This document shows positions 1 to 11,721 of a DNA stretch of 64,000 bases, one piece after another. The position numbers and the translations under genes were made by a program. Below the pieces are notes generated by a model. That model was not told where the DNA came from. It did no database searches and was given only the letters and a program-made list of their open reading frames with translations. Within the stretch, counting starts at the first letter, position 1, and each line of letters opens with the position of its first letter. This DNA comes from Panopea generosa. Its lineage: Eukaryota; Mollusca; Bivalvia; Adapedonta; Hiatellidae. The DNA lies in contig CM055898.1 of assembly GCA_029582155.1 (NCBI GenBank), forward strand, positions 29,086,745 to 29,150,744, given 5' to 3'.

Positions 1-379
1 GAGAATGTATTTTATTTTGGCAGATCAATAATATAAACAGTTCAATGAGTCTGCAAACAGGACAGAAATGTTGAGTTATACTTTTAAGTAAATCAACATT
101 ATCTTGGTCAATTTCTGCGATAGATTCCTCTATCACTATTTTAGGGATTTTGCATTTTATATCTATTGACATCAAATGGTAAAAAAGTATATCCTGACGA
201 GATGACGAGTAATTCCCCACATGATCCAGGTGTACACTGTAATTAGATGTTGTCCTACTTTCTCTGCCAAAAAGATTATTATATTTTTCAAAATAGAACA
301 TTCAATTTTACATAGAATGTCATAACCATCAGTAGATGTTGACCTACTTCCTAAGCCAATGAAATCGCTCAAGGAATAA
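1..379. other. AT-rich sequence, no feature seen
   Basis: No coding patch, tRNA-like box or tandem repeat is visible here. The minus-strand open frame crossing 172-504 is partly antisense SINE-A and has no coding character. Confidence 0.5.
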
Positions 380-676
380 GATTGATTGATTGATAGAATA
401 TTTAGCATCATTTTTATGCAACTGAGTGCTAACAGACAATCAGTTAACCTAACCACTGTTTCCTGGGATCCTGAAAGGTTAACCAAGACTCGAACACACC
501 CCATCTCTGCAAGTAACTGATAACTTTCCCATTTGAATCAGCAGTAAGAGACAAATGATGATGAGACACAATGTCGTATATCAATCATCATGGAGACTAT
601 TGCTGGGCAGGGATTTGAACTCACGACCCTAGATTGATAGTCAGACACGTTACCGACTGAGTTAATCGGGCCCAGG
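380..676 (-). mobile_element. SINE-A copy 1, full length, tRNA-derived
   Basis: Read on the minus strand, the element starts with a tRNA-like head. Near 676-600 it has an A-box-like 'TTAACTCAGTCGGTAACG' and a B-box-like 'GTGAGTTCAAATCC'. The body contains 'GATTCAAATGGGAAAG', 'CCAGGAAACAGTGG' and 'TTAACTGATTGTCTG', and the element ends in 'GATGCTAAATATTC' plus a TCAA repeat tail. The same head-body-tail order recurs at ten other places in the window, so this is a dispersed tRNA-derived SINE family. It is known by structure only; I have not matched it to a named family. Confidence 0.85.
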
Positions 677-1114
677 AATTCAGAAATGAGAAAGTAGAAC
701 ATCTAAGCTGGTTGGAATTATATGGTATCAATAGTGATTTTAACTTGGGAGTTTCAAATAAAATTCGCTCATCTGGTTTCACATGTCGCTTCCTTTCAAA
801 TTTTGTATGGACTAAGCCTATGTAAAACTTTGAAATTTCACAATTTTATCTTTTTAAAGGCCCCTGCTGGTCCCTTATTATATTAAATCCCCTTTAAAGG
901 ACCCTGTCTCAATTGTTATATCTAGGCAATGCTCCAGACATGAAAATAATTAAAATAAATCCTAAAATAGATCAGAAAAAGCAAAATTGTCCATTTTCCC
1001 ATAGTATTCCTATGAAAAAATAAAATTCCCCTTACTGGACCCAGTCAATCCTACCCTCTTTATTTAAACACATTTGAAGCTCTTAGTGATTGAGATCATT
1101 TATACCAAAAATCT
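677..1114. repeat. degenerate dispersed-repeat fragment (G/K superfamily)
   Basis: Roughly 840-1105 matches the fragment near 49500-49680. Both contain 'TAAAATAGATCAG', 'CCATAGTATTCCTATG'-like and 'CCCCTTACTG' words. The same 'CCCATAGTATCCCTATG' signature occurs inside the K elements at 27655 and 35083. No ends are recognisable. Confidence 0.5.
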
Positions 1115-1610
1115 GAAAATATTTAGTGTCAATCTGTCAGTTAAATGCCCATAGAGATCTTCCACAAGTAAAAACGTGGAAGTATTTACTATCAATCTGT
1201 CAGTTAAATGCCCATAGGGATCTTCCACAAATAAAAACGTGGAAGTATTTACTATCAATCTGTCAGTTAAATGCCCATAGGGATCTTCCACAAGTAAAAA
1301 CGCTCAAGTATTTAATATCAATCTGTCAGTTAAATGCCCATAGAGATCTTTCACAAGTAAAATTGTGGAAGTATTTAATATCAATCTGTCAGTTAAATGC
1401 CCATAGGGATCTTTCACAAGTAAAATTGTGGAAGTATTTAATATCAATCTGTCAGTTAAATACCCACAGAGATCTTTCACAAGTAAAACCTGGAAGTATT
1501 TACTATCAATCTGTCAGTTAAATGCCCACAGAGATATTTCACAAGTAAAATTGTGGAAGTATTTAATATCAATCTGTCAGCCAAGTCTAGCTACAAGGAT
1601 CTTCCACAAA
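1115..1610. repeat. 63-bp minisatellite, about 8 copies
   Basis: The word 'CAATCTGTCAGTTAAATGCC' starts at 1130, 1193, 1256, 1319, 1382, 1445, 1507 and 1570, so the period is 63 bp with one 62-bp unit. Because 63 is 21 codons, the array stays open in several frames on both strands; those frames are artefacts of the period. The 5' unit runs out of the dispersed-repeat fragment just before it. Confidence 0.95.
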
Positions 1611-2143
1611 CAAAAAACCTTGGAATTAGTTGTTACTGGAGATTGAGCGGTAAGAACAATTTTGACAGGACAAAACAGAATGACAGTTAACATATGACAA
1701 TCAGATCTTCGCTAACCAGTATTGTTAACATGCTACATTGTAACCTTAATTGGAATATCTTGTCTGGCTGCAAGCACATCTCCTGTATTGATTGGATGGT
1801 TGTATCTAATTAGCCTTAATATATATCTGAGATTAGCTACCATCTAAATACAACATAGTATGGAGACATTTCCTCAAACAGACCCTAATTATCATCCACT
1901 GTGTTCCGCTGGAACTCCCTATGGGCAACAATACATTGTGTATTTTTCTTCTATTATATACAGGATGTTATTTGGAATCCTAAATCCTCAGATTAAATGT
2001 ACTTGGATGGAATTACTTGTTTTCTCTTCTTTCTATTTTTTATACATACTGTTTATACAGAACAAATAATGATAAATGATACAAAGAGCTGTAATCTTAG
2101 CACTGATAACATTTGGTTTCATTTCACTTATGATTGACTGAAT
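1611..2143. other. unique AT-rich sequence
   Basis: A 69-codon open frame at 1860-2069 (+) starts after an in-frame stop, but it becomes hydrophobic and random-looking after about 30 codons and no good donor follows. I see no supported gene. Confidence 0.4.
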
Positions 2144-2426
2144 ATGATTGATTGAATATCTAGTGTCATTTTTATGCCATCTAGGGTTAACAGACGATAA
2201 ATTAAACTAACCACTGTTTCCTGGGATTCTGGAAGGTTAACCAGTACTCGGGCACACATCTCCACAAATAACTCATAACTTTCCCACTTGAATCAGTGGT
2301 GAGAGACGAATGAAAATGAGACACAATGTCATATATCAAACATTATGGAGATTGTGGCCGAGTGGGGATTTGAACTCATGAACCCTAGATTGACAGTCAG
2401 ACACACTAACCAGCTAATCGAGCTGG
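2144..2426 (-). mobile_element. SINE-A copy 2
   Basis: This has the same order as copy 1: tail with 'TATCTAGTGTCATTTTTATG' at the left, body words 'CCACTGTTTCCTGGGAT' and 'CTTTCCCACTTGAATCAG', and the tRNA-like head 'GGGGATTTGAACTCATG' at the right. It is complete or nearly so and moderately diverged. Confidence 0.85.
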
Positions 2427-3055
2427 CTATGTCACTTACAAAGCAACTGATTTAAAATTGTTTATTTTACATCTTCTATTCATGCTTGATTGTCTAAATT
2501 CTTTGTCAACTGAGTACTAAGGTATAACATTCAGGTCCCATTATAACCCTGTCCAATATAACGCAAAACTCATTATAATGCGTTTTTTTCTATGGCTCCC
2601 AAATTTAAAATTGATGTTTTCAACCATATTCATTAAAAACTCGGGGTATAATAATTGATGAATTTATAAAATATCTCAACTAAATCACGAAGTGTTTGGG
2701 AGCTCGTTACGTTTTACTAAACTATGTGATCATGTATTTGTGCATTAATTACACATTGATAATTCAGACTGACATGATAAAAAGTTCTTATTGTTATAGA
2801 CAACATCACTTTTAATTGACTAACGCTGACAAACAATGGTCTGTCATATTTATCACACATTGTCATGTGTTTGTTTATGGTTCTTCGACTGGATATAGTA
2901 TCACCAAATAGTGTAACAGTTCCACGTATATATATCGCAACTGCATTATAAATGGATCCGAGTGTATATAGAAATATACTCTATATTTCATTTCTGCATT
3001 TCAAACAAGATTTTTCTCCTTTTTATTATTTGTTTAAATAGGAGAATTTGAAGCA
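2427..3055. other. AT-rich sequence, nothing identified
   Basis: No exon-like patch or recognisable repeat. The pair 'TTATAATGCG' near 2573 and 'GCATTATAAATGG' near 2943 hints at an old element, but no termini can be defined. Confidence 0.4.
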
Positions 3056-3217
3056 CAGACAAACCTGTGTAAGTGGTCACCTCTATTAAGCAGCCACATT
3101 TGCTATTTCCCATTTCTATGCTTTAAGAGCAAATTAACCTGTATTAAGCAACAACCTGTCTTAAAAGGCCACTTTTGCTCCATCCCTTGACTGGCTGCTT
3201 ATAAGACAGGTTTGACA
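3056..3217. mobile_element. Tigger/pogo-like MITE copy 1
   Basis: The ends are inverted: 'CAGACAAACCTGTGT' at the left, and the complement of 'ACAGGTTTGACAG' at the right. The interior contains 'CCTCTATTAAGCAGCCACA' and 'TTGACTGGCTGCTTA'. CAGTCAAACCT-like termini with TA target sites are typical of pogo/Tigger elements, so this is inferred to be a non-autonomous derivative of about 160 bp. Related copies are at 14410, 41557, 43895 and 44900. Confidence 0.65.
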
Positions 3218-4102
3218 GTATGTACTTAAGTGGCATATTTTACATTACTCACCAACCTTCTATAACAAGTTCTTATTTATATAGATAAACAACATAGCTG
3301 GATACCTGAAATCAAAATTGTAACGAAATGTAAAAGTTGGTAACAAGATGTTACATGTGGTAACAAGATATCATAAAATTCAATCCATTTGTTAGATATT
3401 CTGACGACAGTCAATGAAGTTTCCAAATTTTCCAAAGCAACAGAATCAAAATATTAGCATGAACATACTAAGTCAACAATAATCTTACTAAATAATGAAG
3501 ATATACTCCACTTATACAAATCCAAACCAACTCGAATATAATCCTTATGTCAACACACACTTTTAAATCTGAGTTTTTCAACAAAAAAAAATTTAACCAC
3601 TTACGGTCTTGATGTGGAATATTTGATATACTACACTTTGATTGATTTGTACACGATTCAACAAATTTGTATTGTAGTAAGTACACAACGGAGATGTTAA
3701 TGTTGACAACGCTTGTATACAAAATTATGCGGGGCATGTGATCTTCTTGGAGGTTACACAAACAATCATGAATTTATCCACATCTAAAGGTGCTTAACCA
3801 AAATCACGATGGCTTGAAATTAATCTTCATTATAATTAATTAATTATACCACAAAACCATAAGGTGTCCCCCCATCATTAGTTGTCATTATATTCTGAAC
3901 TTGTTAATAATCGTTATATTTTTTCCCTTTTTTTCACTTTGTTGTTGTTTTTTCAATTGTCATTTTATTACATGTTGTTTTATTGGTCGAAGAAGACCTC
4001 ATATTAGAAACCATGCTTTCCACAACTGACTGGAAAACTATCTTAAAGAAATGTTTTGACCTGGTTGGGCAAAGTGTCTGTTTATATATGCAAGGAAATT
4101 CC
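3218..4102. other. AT-rich sequence, nothing identified
   Basis: A 97-codon minus-strand open frame (3468-3761) has no splice or coding support. The rest is low-GC sequence with T-runs. Confidence 0.4.
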
Positions 4103-4685
4103 AGAAGTGGTCTAGTGGTAGAGTGTCAGCATTGCATGCAGAGGGTCATTGGTTTGAACCCCGTTTTGGTCATACCAAAAACTTGAAAAATAGAAACAGA
4201 AGCTCCTTTGCTTGGCACTCAGCATTTAGAGCATATTTCAAGTTGTTGTAGTTGTTGTTATATGGTGTTTAGCGTCACTTTCAACAATTTTTCAGACATC
4301 GCAACGGTTTCTACTATAGACAGTATTCTTAGCGCTGTCACACTGGAGTATCATGCCGCAGACACATGGTATGATACCCCACACTGACACCGGGCCGACC
4401 AGACCTAGAACTCTCCTCTAAATGCTGAGTGTCAAGCGAGAAAGCTTCTAGTACCATTTTTGAAGTTTTTCACATGACCTGACCGGGGATTGAACCCACA
4501 ACCTTCCGCATGCGAGGCAGACGCTCTACCACTAGACCATACCGCGGTCCTACATATTTCAAGGGCTGACTAGCCCAGTGTCAAAATAACTGGGTGGGGT
4601 ATCATACCATATGTCTGTGGCATATTAATATTCCAGCGTTACAGTGCTTAGAATACTGGCTCAAGTAGATACCATTGCAACATAT
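4103..4685 (+). mobile_element. SINE-B copy 1, split by another SINE-B
   Basis: The tRNA-like head is at 4103-4170 ('GTGGTCTAGTGGTAGAG', then 'GGTTTGAACCCCG'), followed by the body to 4242. The element resumes at 4564 with 'ACTGGGTGGGGTATCATACC' and runs to about 4685. The interruption is a complete opposite-strand SINE-B (4243-4552). This outer copy is therefore older; it is more diverged too. Confidence 0.85.
4243..4552 (-). mobile_element. SINE-B copy 2, nested, full length
   Basis: On the minus strand the head ('ACCGCGGTATGGTCTAGTGG', B box 'GTGGGTTCAATCCCC') is at the right. The core 'GGTATCATACCATGTGTC' and the tail 'AGTGACGCTAAACACCATA' plus a CAA-type repeat are at the left. It is flanked by the 11-bp direct repeat CATATTTCAAG (4232-4242 and 4553-4563), a target-site duplication typical of LINE-mobilised SINEs. 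It lies inside SINE-B copy 1. Confidence 0.92.
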
Positions 4686-4697
4686 AACATTCTATAT

Positions 4698-4784
4698 AAA
4701 TATGGCATTCAAATTTATTAGTGGAGTAATACCTCAGGAAGAATCAGAGCTAATAATCACCGTCCGCCAAGCAAACAAATAACA
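4698..4784 (-). mobile_element. SINE-C fragment
   Basis: 'TTATTAGTGGAGTAATACC' and 'AATCACCGTCCGCCAAGC' parallel the SINE-C pieces at 33635 and 54352. It is a short, diverged fragment. Confidence 0.5.
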
Positions 4785-5404
4785 AAGGAATAGTAATTTA
4801 CAGTTAGGGAAATAAAAAAAATCTTGAGAAAAGGAAACAATTTACACCATATTGTATTTGAAAATGTTACCTTTAAAATTTAATTAGAAATGAAATGCAC
4901 CTGCTTCCTGACTGAATTAATTAATAGGTCATACATAAAGCAGTCCAATTAATCCGACACAAAAATGCAATAAATGAAACTGTTACATCATCTCATAATT
5001 AAAAACCTCTTCATAACTATGCGTTTCATTAAATTTTGAACAACTCGTAATATGATATAAACCATTCTTTTTCTTACGTAAAATGATATTATTCGCAGCG
5101 GGCCAAATACTTTAAATCCTCTTTACAATATCTCCTACAAAAACACAAGGGACCCAGTGACACGGTTAAGAAAAAAATAAACCTCCAAAGTTTAAATGAC
5201 GTCAGTGCTTCAATTAACAATGGTTTACCTGTGAGAGATTACTCGACATTACATGAATTATGGAAATTAGCCTACATTACACCAAGTGCAGGTATCATAG
5301 AACAGTTGATAGAGTTTCATCCAGAATTAATTAAAGTTTTACAAATAATGACTGAAGCAATGTTTGGATTTTAGCACTGTCCTATGGATGAAAGATTGAA
5401 TGGC
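4785..5404. other. AT-rich sequence, nothing identified
   Basis: No gene-like or repeat-like signal that I can support. Confidence 0.4.
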
Positions 5405-5760
5405 TGATTAAATGAGTTAGTGAGTGAGTAAATAAGTGAGGGAGAGATGGAGTATGTGAGTGAGTGATTGATTGATTAGATATGTGGATGGGAGGGTGAA
5501 TGAGAGATTAGATGAGTTAGTGAGCGAGTAAGTGAGTGAGTAAATAAGTGAGAGAGTAAATGGAGTATGTAAGTGATTGATTGATTGATTAGATAAGTGG
5601 ATGGGAGGGTGAGTGAGTGATTGAGTGATTGATTGATTGATTAGATATGTGGATGGGAGAGTGAGTGAGTGAGTGAGTGAGTGAGTGAGTGAGTGAGTGA
5701 GTGAGTGAGTGAGTGAGTGAGTGAGTGAGTGAGTGAGTGAGTGAGTGAGTGAGTGAGTGG
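5405..5760. repeat. GAGT/GATT compound microsatellite
   Basis: Imperfect GAGT, GATT and GGAT units lead into an uninterrupted (GTGA)n tract at about 5658-5758. Minus-strand open frames of His-Ser-Leu-Thr repeats arise from it and are not genes. Confidence 0.97.
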
Positions 5761-5879
5761 TGCAAGTAAATGAATGATTAAATGTGTGGATGGGTGGGTG
5801 AAATTGATAAAGTAAGTTTTTATAAGGAGTGAGTGGTTGTTTGAGTGAGTGAATAGATTGACAGATGGACAGACAGATG

Positions 5880-6002
5880 GATGGATGAATGAATGTATAA
5901 ATGAATGAATGAATGAATGAATGAATGAATGAATGAATGAATGAATGAATGAATGAATGAATGAATGAATGAATGAATGAATGAATGAATGAATGAATGA
6001 AT
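5880..6002. repeat. (GAAT)n microsatellite
   Basis: A near-perfect ATGA/GAAT tract, uninterrupted from about 5901 to 6001. Like the GAGT tract 140 bp to the left it is a tetranucleotide, and two of its four bases match (GA-T). Confidence 0.97.
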
Positions 6003-6265
6003 CTTGGTGACACAGCATGTCCAAGACTTACTTAACTTGTAACAATACTCAAATGTCAAAATATCTAAAATGCATAATTTTCTTGGGCTGATTTCAAAAG
6101 CCATCGTCAATTCTCATGTAGTCCCAATTTGGTTCTGGACATAGTTTTTACTTCATTAAAGAAGTCATAACAATATGACAAGACAGAATAAGGATGTTTG
6201 ATTAATTTAAAGGGCCATAGCTCTGGCAATTATGTTTATTTATTCTGATTTATACAATGAAGAAT

Positions 6266-6680
6266 GAGTGAATAGGGTTTTACGGCGTACCAACACATTA
6301 TAAGTTATTCGACGCCAACAGGAAGGAAGATTCCAGGTTCACTCTACATGTACAAAAACAACAAATTAACATACAGATTAAAAAAAAATACATCAACAAA
6401 TGAATGTGCAGAATGAACCTAGAACCTTGATACCTATAGAACTGCAGAGTTTTAGCAAATTCTATCGTATTACTCAATTTGTCGCTTCTTACGACATGCA
6501 TAAGCCACAGTGATCCTACTCTTGCCATCACTCATGGCTCCCTGAGACTACACAGGGGTTGATAATTTAACCACAATAGTGAACATGACAAAAAATGGTA
6601 AAATGAACATGACACCCAATCGGAGGATTGCTACCCCTCTGCAGAGATCGACAGTGATTCTATATTTAGCCGGAACCACA
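6266..6680 (-). mobile_element. dispersed element F, copy 1
   Basis: Read on the minus strand, about 420 bp aligns with 55525-55935. Shared words are 'GTGGTTAAATTA', 'AAGAAGCGACAAATTGAG' (one mismatch), 'CTCTGCAGTTCT', 'TATCAAGGTTCTAGGTT' and 'GGAATCTTCCTTCCTG'. The 3' end is 'TGGTACGCCGTAAAACCCTA' followed by a CATT-type repeat, which suggests a retrotransposed element. I cannot name the family. Confidence 0.75.
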
Positions 6681-7879
6681 CGGGCTTGATTTATACAACT
6701 ATGAAAGCTTTTAAATTCCGTCATCATTATCATATGTGGCGAAGTCTTGTGATGGCCTAATGAAGAAATGAAAAGCAAAAAAAGAAAACACTGTGAGCAT
6801 TACAATCCTAAAAGACCGAACAGTATTCCAGTTATAACAAAGATTTACTTTTACATACTTCTATAGTGTAGTTTTGAAACATAATATAATAAAACTAACA
6901 ATATTATGAAACACAAAAAAATGAAATTCCTAGATAAATAAATTTCGATAAAAGCAATTAAACTCAATTAAATAAAAGTTTTTTTTAACGTAAACTAATA
7001 ATTTAATAAAAGTGATGTACAGCAAAATTGTCACAAAGGCAACGTATGGATAAAACGTAATTAATCAGCAACATGATAAATGTAATAAATCTAGAAACGT
7101 GACAATATGACAATTGGGCAGGAAATTTCTCACACACCTCAACTGACTTAATTAATTACAGTCATGCTAATAAGCCAATTACCAAATTACCAAGGTCATT
7201 TCCAGCTGACTGAGTTTCCAGCGTATTGCACTTAGATGGTATTAACGTTAACTTATCAGCTTGTCAATCATCTATTGTTTCCAATCATAAACAAGCTTTG
7301 TGGAGAGGTGCTAAGCCTTGGCATTATAATTCAATTAACGATCAGATATCAATATAATGTCAATTACCAATCATTCAAACAAATCGCAGGTTTGAAGAGT
7401 ACTAAGCTAAATGAATGCACCACATTGCCGGATGTTTTGTCAGCTAGCTGGCGTGCTTTGGTTGTTTTTGATTGAATTCAAGATATTGTAAAAATTATAA
7501 TATAGCCATATACTGTAGTTAAAATAATAATGGAAGAGATAATAGTTATATACTATAGGGTCTGAGGGTAGATGCAAACTGTAGAAATGGTTCTAAATGC
7601 CACCACTGTGGACTGTTTGACAGCAGTGTGTATACACATGCAGACTGCCCCTGTAAAATATTTTAATATTTGACCATGCATCAACTTGATGCACCATAAT
7701 TTTTTTTTTTTTCGATGATCCTCAAATATTTACATTTTTATCATCAAAATCTCATCATGCAGGGGACAAATGACCCCTTTAAACTCATTCAAATTGTTTA
7801 CATTTTGAAAACATCTGTAGTCCTTGAATTTTTATATTTGGCAGAATTTTGTTAAAATGACTGACAAAATAGTTTGACT
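6681..7879. other. AT-rich sequence, no gene seen
   Basis: Low-GC sequence with A- and T-runs. A 79-codon plus-strand frame at 7236-7475 has no splice support and random-looking composition. Confidence 0.4.
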
Positions 7880-8200
7880 GTGTATGGTTTGATGATGGTC
7901 AATTAATTTTTTACCATGATTTTGACCTTGTTTTTGTTCTTTTTCTGAATTATGCTCTGTCCCCTGTGACCAATGTAAGATGACCATTGTCAGACCATGG
8001 TTGTCCATGTTAACATCATTGTTATCCATAATCAAACATGGTCACATGATAAAGGGTCATGCAATGGTTAAATATGATCAAACCTCACTTTTGTTTGACC
8101 ATATTATGACTCTGGTGCCATGTACCAATGGTTCACAATGGTCACATGGCCACTATTGACAAACACGGTTTAACCTGCATGACCATGGTCTGACAATGGT
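7880..8200. repeat. CATGGTC-rich low-complexity patch
   Basis: The words ATGGTC, GACCAT and CCATGGT recur many times within about 320 bp on both strands, with imperfect spacing. It may be a decayed short tandem repeat or palindromic element; no ends can be set. Confidence 0.4.
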
Positions 8201-9079
8201 ACTCCCAAAGGAGTCTCAGGTCAATGACTTTTTTTTCCATTTGGGAATAACAACTTGAAGCGCGCGTTGACAAGGATTGGGGGGGGAGGGGGGGATTGTA
8301 ATGACAAAAAAGACAATCATTGTACCAACAACTAGGCCAATATGAAAGCATCTAATTGATTATGTTTGTAGTACTGCCCAAGGCTACATTACATTTGAAA
8401 CAGATTGTATGCCTGAGGCAAGCAACCAGGAACGAATATCACCATTTTTTCATATGGTAATCCGTTCCCATCTCCGTTCCGGAGAATGATGCAATGGCGT
8501 GGTGACAGCCATGACTGATGATTTGTATAGCATTTATATTGCCTATCAAACAAATGTATAAACTAAAATGGTCTACCTGAAAATATAATGAAAATTTATT
8601 TGTTGGCATTAATGTGCGCTACAGTTAATCACTTTGACAGTCGCCAGAATTGGTTCCCGGCACCTAACATCGACACTCGCCATTTATCGTATACAAAATA
8701 TTGATCCCAGGCGAAGATTCTTTGCTATCTAATAACCATTAACGACATGGGAATCTGCAATATGTTATCGCAATGGCGGCAGACGACAAATGTAATAGAG
8801 AAATAAATTTTAAGTGCAATACACAATTTATCTTTGTTCTCCGCCAAGAATTTTGTGCACTTATGTCAAGCTACTTTGTACACATATGATAAACAATTAT
8901 ATAGCAGAAACAACAATTTAACAAGAAATACTTTGCAAAACTAAAAACTGTTTTTTTGGTGTTTATACTCAAAACTGGAGAGTTTTAGAACTGACGAGTC
9001 TGTGGACTGGTAATGGGCTGTAAAAAAAATGCAATGGCAAAATGGATAATAATTATGTACCTTGATGCTTTACATCTAA
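8201..9079. other. mixed unique sequence
   Basis: Contains a G-run at 8280-8296. A slightly GC-richer, less repetitive patch lies at 8640-8790 and could be conserved non-coding DNA, but nothing in the sequence proves it. Confidence 0.35.
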
Positions 9080-9440
9080 TCATTCACAGCAAGTTTAAAG
9101 TCACTGGATGTGGAGAAGAAGCAAGGGCAGGATTTTTCAATCATAATATTCAAAGGGCCTTAACTCGGCCAAAACTTGCTGAACCAAAATGCGTAAGGGA
9201 TAATGCAGAACAGGGCTTGAACAGACTGGTCTCTCTCCAGCAAGTTCAGTGAATTTCAATAGATGATTCAAGAGAGGAAACATGGACAAGTCTTCTTCCG
9301 GCATTGGAAAGGTCTGTGACTTGGCAGAGAAGGAAGGAACAACTGCAAAAGGGATTAATATACACAACAGTTTCTAGATTTCATAGGGATTCTACTCAGC
9401 AAGTTTCTTTGAAATGTAAATGTTATTCCAGATGGACTTT
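9080..9440. repeat. dispersed-repeat fragment with AAAGGGCCTTAACTC word
   Basis: 'CAAAGGGCCTTAACTC' resembles 'CAAAGGGCCATAACTC' inside the element at 42351-43217 and 'AAAGGGCCATAACAC' near 26655. No ends are visible. The short open frames here are unconvincing. Confidence 0.4.
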
Positions 9441-10722
9441 GGTTAAAATTCCTGTCAGGTGTGTGTGACCATTAATAAGGTTTTAATTTACTACAGTTTG
9501 TGCACTAACAAGGATGCTCCCCAGAAAAATACACATGGCACCAGATGGTAAAGATGTCATCGTTTTATAACAGGATGTTCGAGAAAAATAGTTGTGTGCA
9601 TTTTCACTGTAAAAATATGTAATAATGACATCTGCGAATGACAATCCTATACAATATTATTCTGTGTATTCATTAAATTGTCCTCACTGAATATTCTTTC
9701 GAAATATATATATATATAAATCATTCATTTGAGCAAAGTGAATTAGAAAATTTTAATTGCGTATTATATCTGTTTCTGAGCTATCATATTTGCATTGCAG
9801 TTAATACAAATATGCAACAAACTCTGACAGTAGTCATCTGTAATTTTCCTTTTTTTCTGACAGGACTCCATAACAATTCGTGATATCATAATGCCCCACA
9901 TATAACCAGCATATCTAACTAAAATCGATACAACACAACCAAAGTCTTTACAGAAGTGCATGTCCAAAAATTACATTACTTAACTTGAATGAAAAAGAGA
10001 AGGGGTACACGGAATATTCAAACAAATCTGTTTTAAATTAAATTGTCCATTTTTCACATTTTAAATTTCATAATACTGGTATACTAGACGTGGTAATTGT
10101 GACACAAGTCTCACTTCCTCTGTTGCCAAAATAAAGTTATACAGTTTCCAAAATATAAAGAAATTTAAGGACTACTTTCATAAAAATTATTATCAATTAT
10201 TGAAAAGTTATGCAAAAAACAGCCAAATCTTATCCAATATAATATATAAATTTATAAAAAAAAAATTTCAGAAAACAAAATGGATGACAATTCAGAAAAT
10301 TATATAGAGGATATTTGTTTGTTTTGGTGTTAGATTGAATTATATTTCATCAAGAGAATATTAATAATTGGTGATCATGAGATGGAATATCATTTGATCT
10401 TACACTAAAACAATAAATTTTCTTTTTATTTTCTGCATTTACATAAATTGTTGTTTATTTTTAACTCAATTTGCCATTAAATAGTATTGGATTAATAAAA
10501 AAAATGAAAGATTTTTTTTTTAAATATTTTTTTGTAAAATTAATGTGCAATTAGATCCAAAAAATAAAAAATAAATATTTTATAATTTCACTATGTGAAA
10601 CAGTTGATTACCATAAATAATCTATAAATAATCCACTGAGAAATCTGTATAATTCGTCAAAAAGCATAAAATGAAAAAAAGAAACAAAAAAAAATTGTAG
10701 TTTAGTCATTATAATTCCATAC
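9441..10722. other. very AT-rich sequence, possibly intron
   Basis: Long A/T runs, a short (TA)n at about 9707-9717 and no coding patch. If the exon ending at 10723 is real, this is the start of its downstream minus-strand intron. Confidence 0.4.
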
Positions 10723-10926
10723 CTCACTTAAGCTCCGCCTCATAACTGCGCGCGTACGCTGCTTCAGTTTAGCACTTGGTTGTACTTTCTCAGTGACCCT
10801 CTCAACCATATTTTCTACACTATTCCACGAATACAAGATGCCACCACTCGCATGATTGTCAACATCCTCGACAGAACACTTGCCATCCTCGACTAAATTT
10901 TGCTTATCACACATCGAGATCTTCAT
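10723..10926 (-). CDS. candidate first coding exon (68 codons), unknown protein
   Basis: On the minus strand an ATG (10926-10924) opens a 68-codon frame that stops exactly at a splice donor: GTGAG|GTATGG, with the intron GT at 10722-10721. The exon ends in phase 0. An in-frame TGA lies a few codons upstream of the ATG, so this is a genuine start if the exon is real. The peptide begins MKISMCDKQNLVEDGKC, has a central acidic and serine part, and ends in a basic stretch, QRTRAVMRRSLSE, which includes an RRSL site resembling a PKA target. GC content and codon pattern stand out from the AT-rich flanks. A TATA-like 'TTATAAT' lies about 120 nt upstream near 11046-11052. No domain is recognised. It could be the N-terminus of a gene whose body lies to the left, outside the window. 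Transcript evidence is lacking. Confidence 0.5.
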
Positions 10927-11721
10927 GTCACCTCAATCACTGGCAGAGATCAGCCGAAGTCACCCTAATGAATCCTTCATGTAAGTTTCATCTATTCTCC
11001 CAATTTGTAATGCATTGCTTTCTACGAGATCCAATCTAAATTCAAATTATAAGACCCGCGATTTGGAATTAGCACTGGCTTTCTGATGATACGGAACAGA
11101 AACTGACGATAGGACAATTATACTCTCGCACTTATTGCAAAAATAAAAACCGTCTCTGTCGTCCTTACATGTTTTGATGCACCACTAATAAGAAAACTTT
11201 TTATTAAAACAGGGCCACTTGCTGGCAATGGCACAGGATCAAATATGGAGCATCAAATCTGACTTAACAGAAATAAAAAATCCAATAAAGTATTACTACC
11301 GCATCTAAATACTCTCTATATAGGAAACCACCAGTATTTCAACAAACAACACACTGTTACCAGTATAAACGTACAAACCATTTTTTTTATTTATAACAGT
11401 AACTGTCAACTACATCTATATCAAGGCCATTCATTTTTTATGTGTTGGTGTACAGAATCACCCATCCCTATTTTTTCCACCTGTGAAAAAAAAATTGCCA
11501 ACACTTTTTCCCTCTTTTTTTCTAACATTATGATTTTAATTTGGGGGAAAAAATTCATTGACAATTAAAATAATTGTATGTTCAAATCATGGTTGCAAGG
11601 ATTGACATGCAAAATTACAAAATAACTAAATCTGATCAAAATACTCTGACATTCTGTTATAAACCGTATCTATTTTTTTTGCAGGTATCCGTAACCACTG
11701 GTATAGGACATTCATTTTTAA
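10927..11721 (-). promoter_or_regulatory. putative 5' UTR and promoter of the 10.7-kb exon, then AT-rich DNA
   Basis: The first 200 bases are less AT-rich than the surroundings and contain a minus-strand 'TTATAAT' box at about 11046-11052. Further out the sequence returns to A/T runs with no recognisable repeat. The promoter role is inferred only from position and the box. Confidence 0.25.

Noticed and set aside
1860-2069. Small plus-strand gene beginning METFPQTDPNYHP
   Set aside because: The first part looks protein-like, but the second half is low-complexity hydrophobic sequence and no splice donor or poly(A) context supports it.
5417-6110. Histidine/serine/leucine/threonine-rich frames
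   Set aside because: Pure translation of GAGT and GAAT microsatellites.
9137-9367. 76-codon minus-strand frame as an exon
   Set aside because: It lies in sequence with dispersed-repeat words (AAAGGGCCTTAACTC) and no splice signals delimit it.
10945-10986. Plus-strand mini-exon ending at CAT|GTAAGT next to the 10.7-kb exon
   Set aside because: It overlaps the likely 5' UTR of the better-supported minus-strand exon and is only about 34 nt long.
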